Source: Mesobacillus subterraneus
Lineage (GTDB): Bacteria > Bacillota > Bacilli > Bacillales > Cytobacillaceae
Assembly: GCF_023715485.1 (NCBI RefSeq)
Contig: NZ_JAMBOF010000005.1
Coordinates: 186,001-250,000 of the forward strand
Direction: 5' to 3'
DNA length: 64,000 nt
Shown here piece by piece: positions 8,623 through 16,485 of this stretch. Made by a program: the position numbers and the translations under genes. Position 1 is the first letter of the stretch. Every line of letters starts with the position of its first letter. The notes under the pieces are model-generated. The model saw nothing but the letters and a program-made list of their open reading frames with translations, ran no database searches and was not told the origin of the DNA.

Positions 8623-9243
8623 ATGTACGTTATGAAACAAAGCGGTTGGATCGAATTGATCTGCGGTAGTATGTTCTCCGGCAAGTCGGAGGAATTAATC
8701 CGCCGCGTACGCAGAACTCAATTTGCCAAGCAAAAAATTGCCGTTTTCAAGCCGCAAATTGATAACCGCTACAGCGAAGAATCAGTTGTATCACACAACG
8801 GAACTGCAGTAACTGCAAAGCCTATAGCCAACTCTACAGATATTTTCCAGCATATCAACCCAGATATCGATGTCATTGCCATCGACGAAATCCAGTTCTT
8901 CGACCAGGAAATCGTCCAGGTTGTCCAGCATCTTGCAGACAGCGGATATCGAGTGATTGTAGCCGGCCTTGATCAGGATTTCCGCGGCGAGCCATTTGGC
9001 CAAATGCCAGCATTGATGGCCATTGCGGAATTAATCACTAAATTGCAGGCAGTTTGTGCCGTTTGCGGGTCGCCAGCAAGCCGTACACAGCGTTTGATTA
9101 ACGACAAGCCAGCCTCTTATGACGATCCCATCATTCTCGTTGGTGCATCGGAAGCATACGAACCACGCTGCAGGCACCATCACGAAGTACCAAAATCACC
9201 AAACGAGCTTAAGATCGAGAAAACGACTGAAAGCTTAACATAA
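8623..9243 (+). CDS. tdk: Thymidine kinase
   Basis: A type II (cellular-type) thymidine kinase (206 aa) of the nucleoside salvage pathway in the cytosol. The P-loop is GSMFSGKS (15-22), the catalytic glutamate is E89 in IDEIQFFD, and the zinc ribbon ligands are C145, C148, C183 and H186. It begins [13 protein letters not shown], as B. subtilis Tdk begins MYIMKQSGWLELI. The AAGGAGAGG upstream supports the ATG at 8623. Its place between rpmE and prfA is conserved. Confidence 0.97.
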   Translation: MYVMKQSGWIELICGSMFSGKSEELIRRVRRTQFAKQKIAVFKPQIDNRYSEESVVSHNGTAVTAKPIANSTDIFQHINPDIDVIAIDEIQFFDQEIVQVVQHLADSGYRVIVAGLDQDFRGEPFGQMPALMAIAELITKLQAVCAVCGSPASRTQRLINDKPASYDDPIILVGASEAYEPRCRHHHEVPKSPNELKIEKTTESLT

Positions 9244-9251
9244 ATGATGAG

Positions 9252-9279
9252 TCCACCCGAGTGATCGGGTGGATTTTTT
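9252..9279 (+). terminator. Rho-independent terminator of tdk
   Basis: TCCACCCGA and TCGGGTGGA form a perfect 9-bp stem with a GTGA loop and a TTTTTT tail. Confidence 0.93.
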
Positions 9280-9346
9280 CTATGAGGAAAAAGGTGAAAT
9301 GGAAATGATTTTCGGTTAGTAAAAATTTTTCCCTCCCCTGACTCAT

Positions 9347-9375
9347 GCATTGACTTGCTATATCTGGGCATTCTA
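9347..9375 (+). promoter_or_regulatory. Candidate sigma-G promoter of the lipoprotein gene
   Basis: GCATT (9347-9351), a 17-nt spacer and CATTCTA (9369-9375) fit the late-forespore sigma-G pattern (GYATR, then CATNMTA) with one mismatch. The start site would lie very close to the ribosome binding site at 9381-9388, which weakens the call. Confidence 0.4.
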
Positions 9376-9395
9376 ACAACGGGAGGTGCCATAAT

Positions 9396-9845
9396 TTGAA
9401 AAAATTAATCTTGTTGTTTATTTTGGCTGTGATTATAGTGTCGGGTTGTGCTCAGGACAATGCCGAGTCCACTTATGAAAAAAATCAAGATCGGGCAGGA
9501 CAGGACCTTAATACGGCCCATGATGGCGTCCGTCACGGGGATGGCCCTAACTTTGCAAGAGACCAGGACGACGGCATGACGATGACCGACCAAAACCCGA
9601 ATCTGTTAAATACAGATAACGAGAATCGCAATAATTTTTCCCAGGATGTCCAGAAAGCAAAAGAAGTTATTGCTGACGCAGGCTACGACCCCGGCAGTAT
9701 CTGGATTAACGGCGGAGAAATGAATGTGACAGCCGAAGCGCAGGGACGCATGACAAAAAAGGAACGCGATGCAGCGTTGAAGGCTTTAAGGAACAAGCTG
9801 ACAAGAGCATTGCCGCGCTATGACATCAATGTGGATTTTGAGTGA
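9396..9845 (+). CDS. Small lipoprotein, possibly sporulation-related (YhcN/YlaJ-like)
   Basis: A 149-residue exported lipoprotein. A lysine-led hydrophobic signal ends in the lipobox VSGC, with the lipidated cysteine at C18. The middle is polar and Asp/Asn-rich (40-80) and probably disordered. The C-terminal part (about 85-149) forms a small alpha/beta domain ending RALPRYDINVDFE, in the style of the YhcN/YlaJ spore lipoproteins; that family assignment is tentative. The start is TTG at 9396, fixed by GGGAGGTG at 9381-9388. A candidate sigma-G promoter upstream would make it forespore-specific. Confidence 0.7.
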   Translation: MKKLILLFILAVIIVSGCAQDNAESTYEKNQDRAGQDLNTAHDGVRHGDGPNFARDQDDGMTMTDQNPNLLNTDNENRNNFSQDVQKAKEVIADAGYDPGSIWINGGEMNVTAEAQGRMTKKERDAALKALRNKLTRALPRYDINVDFE

Positions 9846-9862
9846 AAATATTTTTCATGACT

Positions 9863-9893
9863 GAAGCATGCCCAAAAAGGGGCATGCTTCTTC
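9863..9893 (+). terminator. Hairpin terminator after the lipoprotein gene
   Basis: GAAGCATGCCC (9863-9873) and GGGCATGCTTC (9880-9890) form an 11-bp perfect stem. The T tail is short. Confidence 0.7.
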
Positions 9894-9921
9894 CGATTGA
9901 CTATTCTCCCTTAGATTGGCT

Positions 9922-9950
9922 TTGACTGAGTGTATCACCTATACTATAAT
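9922..9950 (+). promoter_or_regulatory. Sigma-A promoter of prfA-prmC
   Basis: TTGACT (9922-9927), exactly 17 nt, then TATAAT (9945-9950): an almost perfect vegetative promoter about 100 bp before prfA. Confidence 0.85.
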
Positions 9951-10058
9951 TAAAATGTTATGAGCTTTTTTTAAGCCATTTTAAAGATAGTATAAAAAGC
10001 ATTTAAGGATAAAAATTCGATTGGTCCGTAATGGATATGAAAATAGAGGTGAGTGTCC

Positions 10059-11132
10059 GTGTTTGATCGTCTTCAAGCAGTTGAGGATCGTTATGAAAGA
10101 TTGAATGAGCTATTAAGTGACCCGGAAATTGTCAATGATACGAAGAAGCTCCGCGAGTTTTCAAAGGAGCAGTCTGACATCCAGGATACTGTCATGGCTT
10201 ACCGTGAATATAAGGAAGTCAAAGAACAATTGACAGATGCTAAAGCAATGCTCGAAGAAAAGCTTGATGCTGAAATGCGTGAAATGGTCAAAGAAGAAAT
10301 CTCTGAGCTTGAACCGCGCGTTCAGGAGCTGGAAGAGCGCATCAAGATCCTGCTTATACCTAAAGACCCTAATGATGACAAGAACGTTATTATGGAAATC
10401 CGCGGCGCAGCGGGTGGCGATGAAGCGGCTCTTTTTGCCGGCGACCTGTACAGGATGTACAGCCGCTTTGCTGAATCCCAGGGCTGGAAAACGGAAGTCA
10501 TCGACGCAAGCACGACTGGCGTTGGCGGCTTCAAGGAAATCATCTTCATGATCAACGGAACCGGCGCTTATTCTAAAATGAAGTTCGAAAACGGCGCACA
10601 CCGTGTTCAGCGTGTACCGGAAACGGAGTCAGGCGGCCGCATCCATACTTCAACAGCTACGGTTGCATGTCTTCCTGAAGCTGAAGAAGTGGAAATCGAG
10701 CTGCATGATAAAGACATCCGCTTTGACGCATTTGCATCAAGTGGTGCCGGCGGACAATCTGTTAACACGACAATGTCAGCTGTACGTCTGACGCACATTC
10801 CAACAGGAATCGTTGTATCGTGCCAGGATGAAAAATCACAGCACAAAAATAAAGACAAGGCGATGAAGGTACTTCGTGCCCGTGTCTATGACAAATTCCA
10901 GCAGGAAGCACAGGCTGAATACGACCAGGTTCGTAAATCTGCCGTTGGTACAGGCGACCGTTCTGAACGGATCCGGACGTACAACTTCCCGCAAAACCGT
11001 GTGACCGATCACCGCATCGGCCTGACAATCCAGAAGCTTGACCAGATTCTCCAGGGCAAGCTAGATGAAATCATTGAAGCTCTTATTATGGAAGACCAGT
11101 CTCAAAGACTTGAGAGTGCAAACAATGAGTAA
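10059..11132 (+). CDS. prfA: Peptide chain release factor 1
   Basis: RF1 (357 aa) reads UAA and UAG stop codons and triggers peptide release on the ribosome. The catalytic GGQ lies at residues 231-233 ([12 protein letters not shown]), and the codon-recognition region is [18 protein letters not shown]. The start is taken as GTG at 10059, 6 nt after AGAGGTGA, rather than the in-frame GTG at 10053 that overlaps this site; the family start (MLDRL in B. subtilis) agrees. It overlaps prmC, whose product methylates the GGQ glutamine. Confidence 0.95.
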   Translation: MFDRLQAVEDRYERLNELLSDPEIVNDTKKLREFSKEQSDIQDTVMAYREYKEVKEQLTDAKAMLEEKLDAEMREMVKEEISELEPRVQELEERIKILLIPKDPNDDKNVIMEIRGAAGGDEAALFAGDLYRMYSRFAESQGWKTEVIDASTTGVGGFKEIIFMINGTGAYSKMKFENGAHRVQRVPETESGGRIHTSTATVACLPEAEEVEIELHDKDIRFDAFASSGAGGQSVNTTMSAVRLTHIPTGIVVSCQDEKSQHKNKDKAMKVLRARVYDKFQQEAQAEYDQVRKSAVGTGDRSERIRTYNFPQNRVTDHRIGLTIQKLDQILQGKLDEIIEALIMEDQSQRLESANNE

Positions 11133-11988
11133 TGTAAAGATATATGAAGCCCTCAATTGGGCTTCTTCTTTTTTAAAAGAACATAATCGCGAGGAGTTTG
11201 CCGGGGAACTTTTGCTCAGGCATTTATCCGGACTCTCCCGGACTTCGATGCTGGCGATGATGCGCGATGAACTAGCCGGGGAAGTCTGGGCCCAGTTCCA
11301 GGCTGCGGTACAAAAGCATGCTGCTGGAGAACCCATTCAATATATCATCGGGTCGGAAGAGTTTTACGGCCGCAGGTTTGAAGTGAATAAGCATGTGCTG
11401 ATCCCGCGTCCTGAGACAGAGGAGCTTGTTTATGGCACGCTTAAGCGGCTCGATAAGCTTTTTCCAGCGGTTGATCAAGTTGAACTTGTGGATGTCGGGA
11501 CCGGCAGCGGGGCGATTTCGATCACGTTGAAGCTTGAAAAGCCCGGTTTGCAGGTGACGGCTATCGACCTATCTGAAGATGCCCTCGAGGTGGCGCGGGA
11601 AAATGCCAGCCAGCTTGGAGCAGAAGTCGAGTTTATCCATGGAGACCTGCTGCAGCCGCTCATTTTACAAGGGAAAAAAGCAGATGTCGTCATCTCGAAT
11701 CCTCCCTATATCCCAATTGCAGATCAGGAGTGGATGTCAGACATCGTGACCGATCATGAGCCGCATATGGCTTTGTTTGCAGGTGAAGATGGCCTCGACC
11801 TATACCGCCGGTTCATGGATGAGCTGCCTCTGGTTTTAAAAGACAAGGCGCTGGTTGGCTTCGAAATTGGCGCTGGCCAGGGAGAAGCAGTTGCGGCATT
11901 GTTGAAAAATACGTTCCCAAAGGCGAATGTTGAAATCGTTTTTGATATAAACGGCAAGGACCGGATGGTGTTTGCGGAAATCATTTAA
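11125..11988 (+). CDS. prmC: Release factor glutamine methyltransferase PrmC
   Basis: A SAM-dependent N5-glutamine methyltransferase (287 aa) that modifies the GGQ motif of release factors. An N-terminal helical domain (1-75) precedes the methyltransferase fold with motif I DVGTGSG (123-129) and the substrate motif NPPY (192-195). The ATG at 11125 lies inside the end of prfA (8-nt overlap), giving translational coupling. A longer frame reaching back to 11065 overlaps prfA coding and lacks a ribosome binding site. Confidence 0.95.
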   Translation: MSNVKIYEALNWASSFLKEHNREEFAGELLLRHLSGLSRTSMLAMMRDELAGEVWAQFQAAVQKHAAGEPIQYIIGSEEFYGRRFEVNKHVLIPRPETEELVYGTLKRLDKLFPAVDQVELVDVGTGSGAISITLKLEKPGLQVTAIDLSEDALEVARENASQLGAEVEFIHGDLLQPLILQGKKADVVISNPPYIPIADQEWMSDIVTDHEPHMALFAGEDGLDLYRRFMDELPLVLKDKALVGFEIGAGQGEAVAALLKNTFPKANVEIVFDINGKDRMVFAEII

Positions 11989-11990
11989 AG

Positions 11991-12020
11991 ATGGACCCTG
12001 GAGGCAGGGTCCATTTTTTT
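11991..12020 (+). terminator. Rho-independent terminator of prfA-prmC
   Basis: ATGGACCCTG and CAGGGTCCAT form a 10-bp stem with a GAGG loop and a long T run. Confidence 0.93.
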
Positions 12021-12032
12021 TCAAACTTACTA

Positions 12033-12062
12033 GTTTAAGAATCTATCAATCTGTCCACACTG
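12033..12062 (+). promoter_or_regulatory. Candidate sigma-F promoter of spoIIR
   Basis: GTTTA (12033-12037), a 15-nt spacer, then GTCCACACTG (12053-12062). The same layout, GTATA-N15-GTTCAGACTG, precedes spoIIQ at 51493. Both genes are known sigma-F targets in B. subtilis. Confidence 0.6.
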
Positions 12063-12088
12063 TGACTAGTGAAGGGACGGTGCGAGAA

Positions 12089-12814
12089 ATGATGATGAAA
12101 AAATCAGCAGCTATTGTTTACATACTCTTATTATGTGCAGGTACAATTTTAAGTTTATATACACCGAAAAATGAAGTGACAGCAAAGGAAGCAATGGTCA
12201 TTCCAAACGAGGCCATCAGGCTGAGGATCCTGGCTGAGAGCGATTTGGAAAAAGACCAGGAAATCAAGCGGCTCGTCCGCGATGAAGTGAACAAAGAAAT
12301 TACAAAGTGGGTCCAGGATCTGACTTCGATTGACGATGCAAGGAACGTAATCAAGTCAAAGCTTCCGGAAATCCAGACAATCGCTGAAAAAGTAGTGGCA
12401 TCGCAAGGTTCAGCACAAACAGTAAAAACAGAGTTTGATAAGGTGCAGTTTCCTACTAAATTATACGGACAGTTCCTTTATCCGGCTGGTGAGTACGAAG
12501 CAATCCTTATTACATTAGGTGAAGGAGAAGGCGCGAACTGGTGGTGCGTCCTATATCCGCCATTATGCTTCCTTGATTTTTCAAACGGAGAAGCAACAAG
12601 CGAAGGCTTCGATGGGAATGATGACAAAGGCGATGTAAAAGTAGACAGCGAGGATCAAGCTGGAGACGCAAAGCTGGACGAAAAGAAAAAAGAGGGAACA
12701 AAGTCAAAGAAGGATACGAAAGAAAGCAAGAAGCCAGTTTACGAAGATGGAGAGGAAGAAGAAGTTGAGGTAGCCTTCTTCCTGGTTGAGATATGGAATA
12801 GGATATTTGGATAA
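12089..12814 (+). CDS. spoIIR: Stage II sporulation protein R (SpoIIR)
   Basis: The forespore-made signalling protein (241 aa) secreted into the intermembrane space to activate SpoIIGA, which cleaves pro-sigma-E in the mother cell. An N-terminal signal or membrane anchor (about 4-22) is followed by the conserved core with IPNEAIRLRILAESD and RLVRDEVNKEI. Residues about 172-225 form an Asp/Glu/Lys-rich low-complexity stretch before the conserved FFLVEIWNRIFG end. The ATG cluster 12089-12097 follows AAGGGACGG. A sigma-F-like promoter lies just upstream. Confidence 0.92.
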   Translation: MMMKKSAAIVYILLLCAGTILSLYTPKNEVTAKEAMVIPNEAIRLRILAESDLEKDQEIKRLVRDEVNKEITKWVQDLTSIDDARNVIKSKLPEIQTIAEKVVASQGSAQTVKTEFDKVQFPTKLYGQFLYPAGEYEAILITLGEGEGANWWCVLYPPLCFLDFSNGEATSEGFDGNDDKGDVKVDSEDQAGDAKLDEKKKEGTKSKKDTKESKKPVYEDGEEEEVEVAFFLVEIWNRIFG

Positions 12815-12818
12815 AAGC

Positions 12819-12850
12819 TCACCCTGCGATGGCTGCAGGGTGATTTTTTT
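12819..12850 (+). terminator. Rho-independent terminator of spoIIR
   Basis: TCACCCTGC (12819-12827) and GCAGGGTGA (12835-12843) form a perfect 9-bp stem followed by seven T. Confidence 0.92.
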
Positions 12851-12955
12851 ATGTAATTGAAGCGGGTTATTTGAAATTATCCTGCTGAAAAATTTGAATC
12901 GGCCAAAATTAATTTTAAATATATCGATCACTTTTTAACCATTAGCACTTTTTTC

Positions 12956-12990
12956 GTCGTAAAAAGGCCTGGAGAATTCATCTCCAGGCC
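12956..12990 (-). terminator. Rho-independent terminator of the cupin gene
   Basis: GGCCTGGAGA and TCTCCAGGCC form a 10-bp stem; on the minus strand it is followed by TTTTTACG. It closes the leftward cupin/globin transcript. Confidence 0.85.
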
Positions 12991-12996
12991 ATCCGC

Positions 12997-13338
12997 CTAT
13001 ATGTTCTGCGCGAATCTCTCATCCGGAATCTTGTTGAGCATCACATAAAGTGTAACTGCCTCGGATCCGGTATTTTTGTAGGATAGCTCTTCCGTTCCTG
13101 TCACATGGACAGTTTCAGTAGCTGATGCTGGCACTTCTGTTCCGTCAATTGTAAAGGTACCTTCGCCCTGCATCGTTAAAATATAGACTTCAGTACCGGG
13201 ATGTGTGTGCTTAGGCAATTCCTGGCCTGGCATGAAGTTTAAAAGAAACACGGTGCTTTCACCCTTTTTGAAAACAATCCTCTTTGTGAAGCGTTCTTCG
13301 CTGAATTCCTGATAGTCTTTTAATGAGAGTTTTTCCAT
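12997..13338 (-). CDS. Cupin domain protein
   Basis: A 113-residue single-domain cupin. The metal-binding first motif reads PKHTHPGTEVYILTMQGEG (two His and one Glu), and the second cupin half is around TVHVTGTEELSYKNTG. The substrate cannot be inferred; such small cupins include sensors, isomerases and quercetinase-like enzymes. The ATG is preceded by GGAGGTC. It lies 25 bp after the globin gene on the same strand, so the two probably form a transcript, and the pair may respond to oxygen or redox signals (inference). Confidence 0.8.
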   Translation of the reverse strand: MEKLSLKDYQEFSEERFTKRIVFKKGESTVFLLNFMPGQELPKHTHPGTEVYILTMQGEGTFTIDGTEVPASATETVHVTGTEELSYKNTGSEAVTLYVMLNKIPDERFAQNI

Positions 13339-13363
13339 TTCTGTGACCTCCAGTGTATTTATT

Positions 13364-13744
13364 TTAAAATTGACGATTAATCATGATCGGGGCAATCTGG
13401 CTCAATCGCTCAAATAAGGCTTTGCCGCCCTCTGTTTCAATCAGGCCCGTTTCGGTCAGTGTTTCGTGCATGAGCTTTAACCATGCCTGTGCCCGGACCG
13501 GGGTAATCTCAAACGGCATATGCCTTGCTCTCATATTTGGCGGGCCGAACTCATCGCTGTATAAAGCGCCGCCACCTGTCAATTGAGTGAGGAACATCCA
13601 TTGCTTCCTCTTGATTTCATTTATATCGCCTTCGAACAAAGGGCTAAGCTCTTCGTTCTCATAAACCTTAGGATAAAAAGTATCAACGATTTTACGGACT
13701 GCTTCGTCGCCGCCAATACGCTCATAAATTGTTTTAATCTCCAT
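13364..13744 (-). CDS. Truncated hemoglobin, group II (trHbO-like)
   Basis: A heme protein of 126 aa with the 2-on-2 globin fold. The proximal histidine is H75 in MRARHMPF, the B10 tyrosine lies in FYPKVY, and the W88 in RAQAWLKLM corresponds to the G8 tryptophan typical of group II. It resembles B. subtilis YjbI, though here it is not beside spx/yjbH. The start at 13744 is preferred over an ATG 30 nt earlier because AAAGGGGGAA lies just before it. It probably binds O2 or NO. Confidence 0.88.
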   Translation of the reverse strand: MEIKTIYERIGGDEAVRKIVDTFYPKVYENEELSPLFEGDINEIKRKQWMFLTQLTGGGALYSDEFGPPNMRARHMPFEITPVRAQAWLKLMHETLTETGLIETEGGKALFERLSQIAPIMINRQF

Positions 13745-13973
13745 GCCGTTCCCCCTTTTGAGAAAGGTTTTCATTTACTTAATTTTATTATAACCATCTG
13801 GTAAAAGGGTGTAGTGACATAAATCACTCACTTGTGAATTTTTCACTATGAAAAGCTAGGAATCTTTTGTTGGCTTCTCTTAAGAAATAGTTGGAAATTG
13901 AGGGAAAATCCCAGTCTAAATTACCAATAATATTACATTTTTTGTACAAGCACATTACATTACTCCGAATCTA

Positions 13974-13999
13974 GTTTTAGAGTCGCGGTTCCCGGATAT
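13974..13999 (+). promoter_or_regulatory. Candidate sigma-B promoter of the KGG-repeat gene
   Basis: GTTTTA (13974-13979), 14 nt, GGATAT (13994-13999) resembles the general-stress promoter GTTTAA-N13-15-GGGTAT with two mismatches. Confidence 0.5.
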
Positions 14000-14048
14000 T
14001 CAAAGGAGTGTAACATCAAAACTAAGATTTCAGAGGAGGATGAGTAAA

Positions 14049-14453
14049 ATGGCTAAAAACAATAACAACAATAATAATGGTAAGATGTCACGTGAAGAAC
14101 GAGGACGCTTGGGCGGCGAAGCTACAAGCCAGAACCGCGGCAGCGAATTCTATCAGGAAATCGGCCGTAAAGGCGGCGAAGCGACTTCCAATAATCACGA
14201 CAAAGACTTCTATCAGGAAATTGGCCGCAAAGGCGGCGAAGCTACTGCTGAAAGCCATGACAGCGAATTCTACCAGGAAATCGGAAAAAAAGGTGGCGAA
14301 GCAACTTCTGAAAGCCACGATAAGGACTTCTATCAGGAGATCGGCCGCAAAGGCGGCGAAGCGACTTCTGAAAATCATGACCGAAGCTTCTATGAAGAAA
14401 TCGGTGAAAAAGGCGGAAATGCCCGCAATAACCGGGGCAATAACAACGACTAA
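14049..14453 (+). CDS. KGG-repeat general stress protein (GsiB-like)
   Basis: A very hydrophilic 134-residue protein made of about five tandem units of roughly 23 residues, each with GRKGGEATSxxHDxxFYQEI. This is the bacterial stress-induced KGG motif seen in GsiB and plant group 1 LEA proteins, thought to protect against desiccation or water stress. The DNA of the units is also repetitive. The ATG at 14049 is used because GAGGAGG (14033-14039) abuts an earlier in-frame ATG. A sigma-B-like promoter and a strong terminator delimit it. Confidence 0.88.
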   Translation: MAKNNNNNNNGKMSREERGRLGGEATSQNRGSEFYQEIGRKGGEATSNNHDKDFYQEIGRKGGEATAESHDSEFYQEIGKKGGEATSESHDKDFYQEIGRKGGEATSENHDRSFYEEIGEKGGNARNNRGNNND

Positions 14454-14489
14454 CATTCAGGCATAAAAGGCCAAGACCCGAAGAAGAGG

Positions 14490-14531
14490 CACGGCAGCTT
14501 TCATTCCATGTGAGAGCTGCCGTGTTTTTAT
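14490..14531 (+). terminator. Rho-independent terminator of the KGG-repeat gene
   Basis: CACGGCAGCT (14490-14499) and AGCTGCCGTG (14515-14524) form a perfect 10-bp stem followed by TTTTTATTTT. Confidence 0.9.
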
Positions 14532-14628
14532 TTTAGCTATTCATTTCTATGTACCTTATCCTTCCTGGTTCTACTTTTTTAAATCTCTCATAACAATTAA
14601 GTAGAATCTATTTTTTGAGGTGAAGGAT

Positions 14629-15072
14629 ATGACATGGAAAATCAGAAGTGCAAATAAAGAAGACCTGCCAAAGTTGGAGGCATTTTTGACAGAAGCGGGG
14701 GTTAGCCCTGAAGGACTGAGCGAGTCAATCGAAAACTTCTCGCTTATGGAAAACAACGATGGTGAATTGAAAGCATGCCTGGGAGTCGAGCCTGTGGAAA
14801 ACGCTGGTTTACTGCGAGCGTTTGTTGTTTCTCCACAAATCGCACAGCCTGATTTGATGCTGTTATTTAAAAGAGCATTCCTAACGGCGAAAAATCAAGA
14901 ACTAGAAGCGCTCTACCTTGTTACCAATAAAATGAGTGCAGTATCCTTTTTCGGCAGCCTGGGTTTCGAGATGGTGAACCCATCAGACCTTCCTCCATCC
15001 CTTTTGGAAAAAAATCATTTAAAACAAGTTTTAACTGTGGATAACTCTGCAATTATGAAAATTATTCTGTGA
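14629..15072 (+). CDS. GNAT-like acetyltransferase (YwlB position)
   Basis: A 147-residue protein with the outline of a GNAT N-acetyltransferase: N-terminal TWKIRSANKEDLPKLEAFL, a central beta region LRAFVVSP and the C-terminal motif B-like ALYLVTNKMSAVSFFGSLGFE. The acetyl-CoA loop is degenerate, so activity is uncertain. The position just before ywlC matches B. subtilis ywlB. The ATG at 14629 is used with GAGG (14617-14620). The substrate is unknown. Its end abuts the DnaA-box cluster. Confidence 0.72.
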   Translation: MTWKIRSANKEDLPKLEAFLTEAGVSPEGLSESIENFSLMENNDGELKACLGVEPVENAGLLRAFVVSPQIAQPDLMLLFKRAFLTAKNQELEALYLVTNKMSAVSFFGSLGFEMVNPSDLPPSLLEKNHLKQVLTVDNSAIMKIIL

Positions 15073-15074
15073 AT

Positions 15075-15308
15075 TGTGGATTAATCCACAAAGTTATCCA
15101 CCGATTCATTAAAATTATACACAATTTGTGGATAAAAACTTGTGTTCGCCTGTTTCTTCTTTTATACTTTCATAGAAATATTGTTATCCAGCAAGGATTA
15201 ATGAACTAGTATAAGGGAAAGAAGACCCAGAAGTAAAAGGTGGATGTACATGGAAACAACAATGTGGGCAGTGGATAAGAATGTGGATAATTTAAAAACA
15301 TATCCACA
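15075..15308. promoter_or_regulatory. DnaA-box cluster upstream of and inside ywlC
   Basis: Nine close matches to TTATNCACA lie within 234 bp. Perfect ones are TTATACACA (15115-15123), TGTGGATAA (15127-15135) and TGTGGATAA (15282-15290). One-mismatch boxes lie at 15075-15083 and 15082-15090 (together a perfect 16-bp palindrome), 15094-15102, 15270-15278 and 15300-15308; a weaker one is at 15184-15192. A DnaA-box cluster at ywlC is known in B. subtilis as one of several sites that titrate DnaA. Confidence 0.85.
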
Positions 15309-16293
15309 AATCAAAGAAGCTGCACAAAATCTCAAAAAAAATGAAGTGATCGCTTTTCCGACAGAAACAGTTTATGGCCTAGGCGGCAACGCTAAAAGTG
15401 ACGAAGCTGTGTTAAAAATATTTGAAGCAAAAGGAAGACCTGGGGATAACCCGTTAATAATTCATATTTCCGACCGAAAGCAAATTCAATCGTTTGTAAA
15501 AGCAATTCCTGAAAAAGCGATTTTATTGATGGACGCTTTTTGGCCTGGACCTTTGACAATCATTCTGGAGAATAAATCTGGTGTGCTGTCAGAAAAAGCA
15601 ACAGCAGGACTGTCGACAGTTGGTGTGCGTATGCCTGACCATCCGGTGGCATTGGCCCTGATTGAAGCGTCAGGATTGCCATTGGCTGCCCCAAGCGCAA
15701 ACCTTTCAGGGAAGCCCAGCCCGACGACAGCTGCGCATGTTGCCGAAGATTTAACGGGAAGGATTGCCGGCATTGTCGATGGCGGCGCGACAGGTGTAGG
15801 CCTCGAATCTACCGTAGTGGATTGCACCGTTGAAATTCCGGTCATTTTACGGCCAGGCGGGGTAACGAAGGAACAGCTCGAAGAAGTAGTCGGCGAGGTA
15901 AGCGTCGATCCCGCGCTTAAAGATTCGGATCAGACTCCGAAATCACCGGGAATGAAATATCGCCACTATGCGCCGAATGCTCCTTTTTATCTTGTAAAAG
16001 GTACAAAAGAACAAATTCAGCAGATGGTGAATGAAAAACGTAATGGACGATTAAAAGTGGGAGTAATGACAACGAAAGAAAATAAGAATTTCTATGACGC
16101 TGATGTAGTCATCGCCACTGGGGAACGAGAAAAGCTTGAAACCGTTGCTGAATCACTTTATGATACCCTGCGCGCTTTCAATCAGGAGAACCTCGATATC
16201 ATTTTTGGCGAAGTTTTCCCTGAGCAAGGCGTTGGCCAGGCCATCATGAACAGATTAACAAAGGCATCAGGACTGCCGATTATTGAAAAATAA
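15250..16293 (+). CDS. ywlC: L-threonylcarbamoyladenylate synthase (YwlC/Sua5)
   Basis: This enzyme (347 aa) makes threonylcarbamoyl-AMP from threonine, bicarbonate and ATP for the t6A37 tRNA modification. The N-terminal YrdC domain contains FPTETVYGLGGNA, KGRPGDNPL and LAAPSANLSGKPSPT; a linker with SPGMKYRHYAP leads to the C-terminal Sua5 domain (about 230-347), so it is the long form. The ATG at 15250 has AAAGGTGG at good spacing; an in-frame ATG lies at 15244. The first 20 codons contain three DnaA boxes. Confidence 0.94.
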   Translation: METTMWAVDKNVDNLKTYPQIKEAAQNLKKNEVIAFPTETVYGLGGNAKSDEAVLKIFEAKGRPGDNPLIIHISDRKQIQSFVKAIPEKAILLMDAFWPGPLTIILENKSGVLSEKATAGLSTVGVRMPDHPVALALIEASGLPLAAPSANLSGKPSPTTAAHVAEDLTGRIAGIVDGGATGVGLESTVVDCTVEIPVILRPGGVTKEQLEEVVGEVSVDPALKDSDQTPKSPGMKYRHYAPNAPFYLVKGTKEQIQQMVNEKRNGRLKVGVMTTKENKNFYDADVVIATGEREKLETVAESLYDTLRAFNQENLDIIFGEVFPEQGVGQAIMNRLTKASGLPIIEK

Positions 16294-16306
16294 ACAATCA
16301 GTTGGA

Positions 16307-16335
16307 GCGCTTCGATTATTTCGAGGCGCTTTTAT
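16307..16335 (+). terminator. Terminator of ywlC
   Basis: GCGCTTCGA (16307-16315) and TCGAGGCGC (16321-16329) pair over 9 bp with one G-T, followed by TTTTAT. Confidence 0.8.
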
Positions 16336-16341
16336 ATTTGT

Positions 16342-16378
16342 GTGACCGAAGCAGAGTGGAAATCCAGGTTACGGTCAC
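16342..16378. repeat. Solitary relative of the 52-bp repeat unit
   Basis: GTGACCG (16342-16348) and CGGTCAC (16372-16378) are perfect inverse copies. The stretch between them (AAGCAGAGTGG, AAATC) resembles one period of the tandem array at 44811-45180. Confidence 0.5.
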
Positions 16379-16485
16379 TATGAAGCAAAGTGAAAAATAG
16401 TTACAAAAAAGGCTCTTAAATACATGCTTCTAAATCCTTTTGGACGTGCATATGCTGAATTAGCAAGTCCGAGGGGGAGAAAGAC

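Noticed and set aside
16380-16485. yybP-ykoY manganese riboswitch before mntP
   Set aside because: The conserved paired-loop segments of that class are not found; only a GGGGGAGA ribosome binding site is present.
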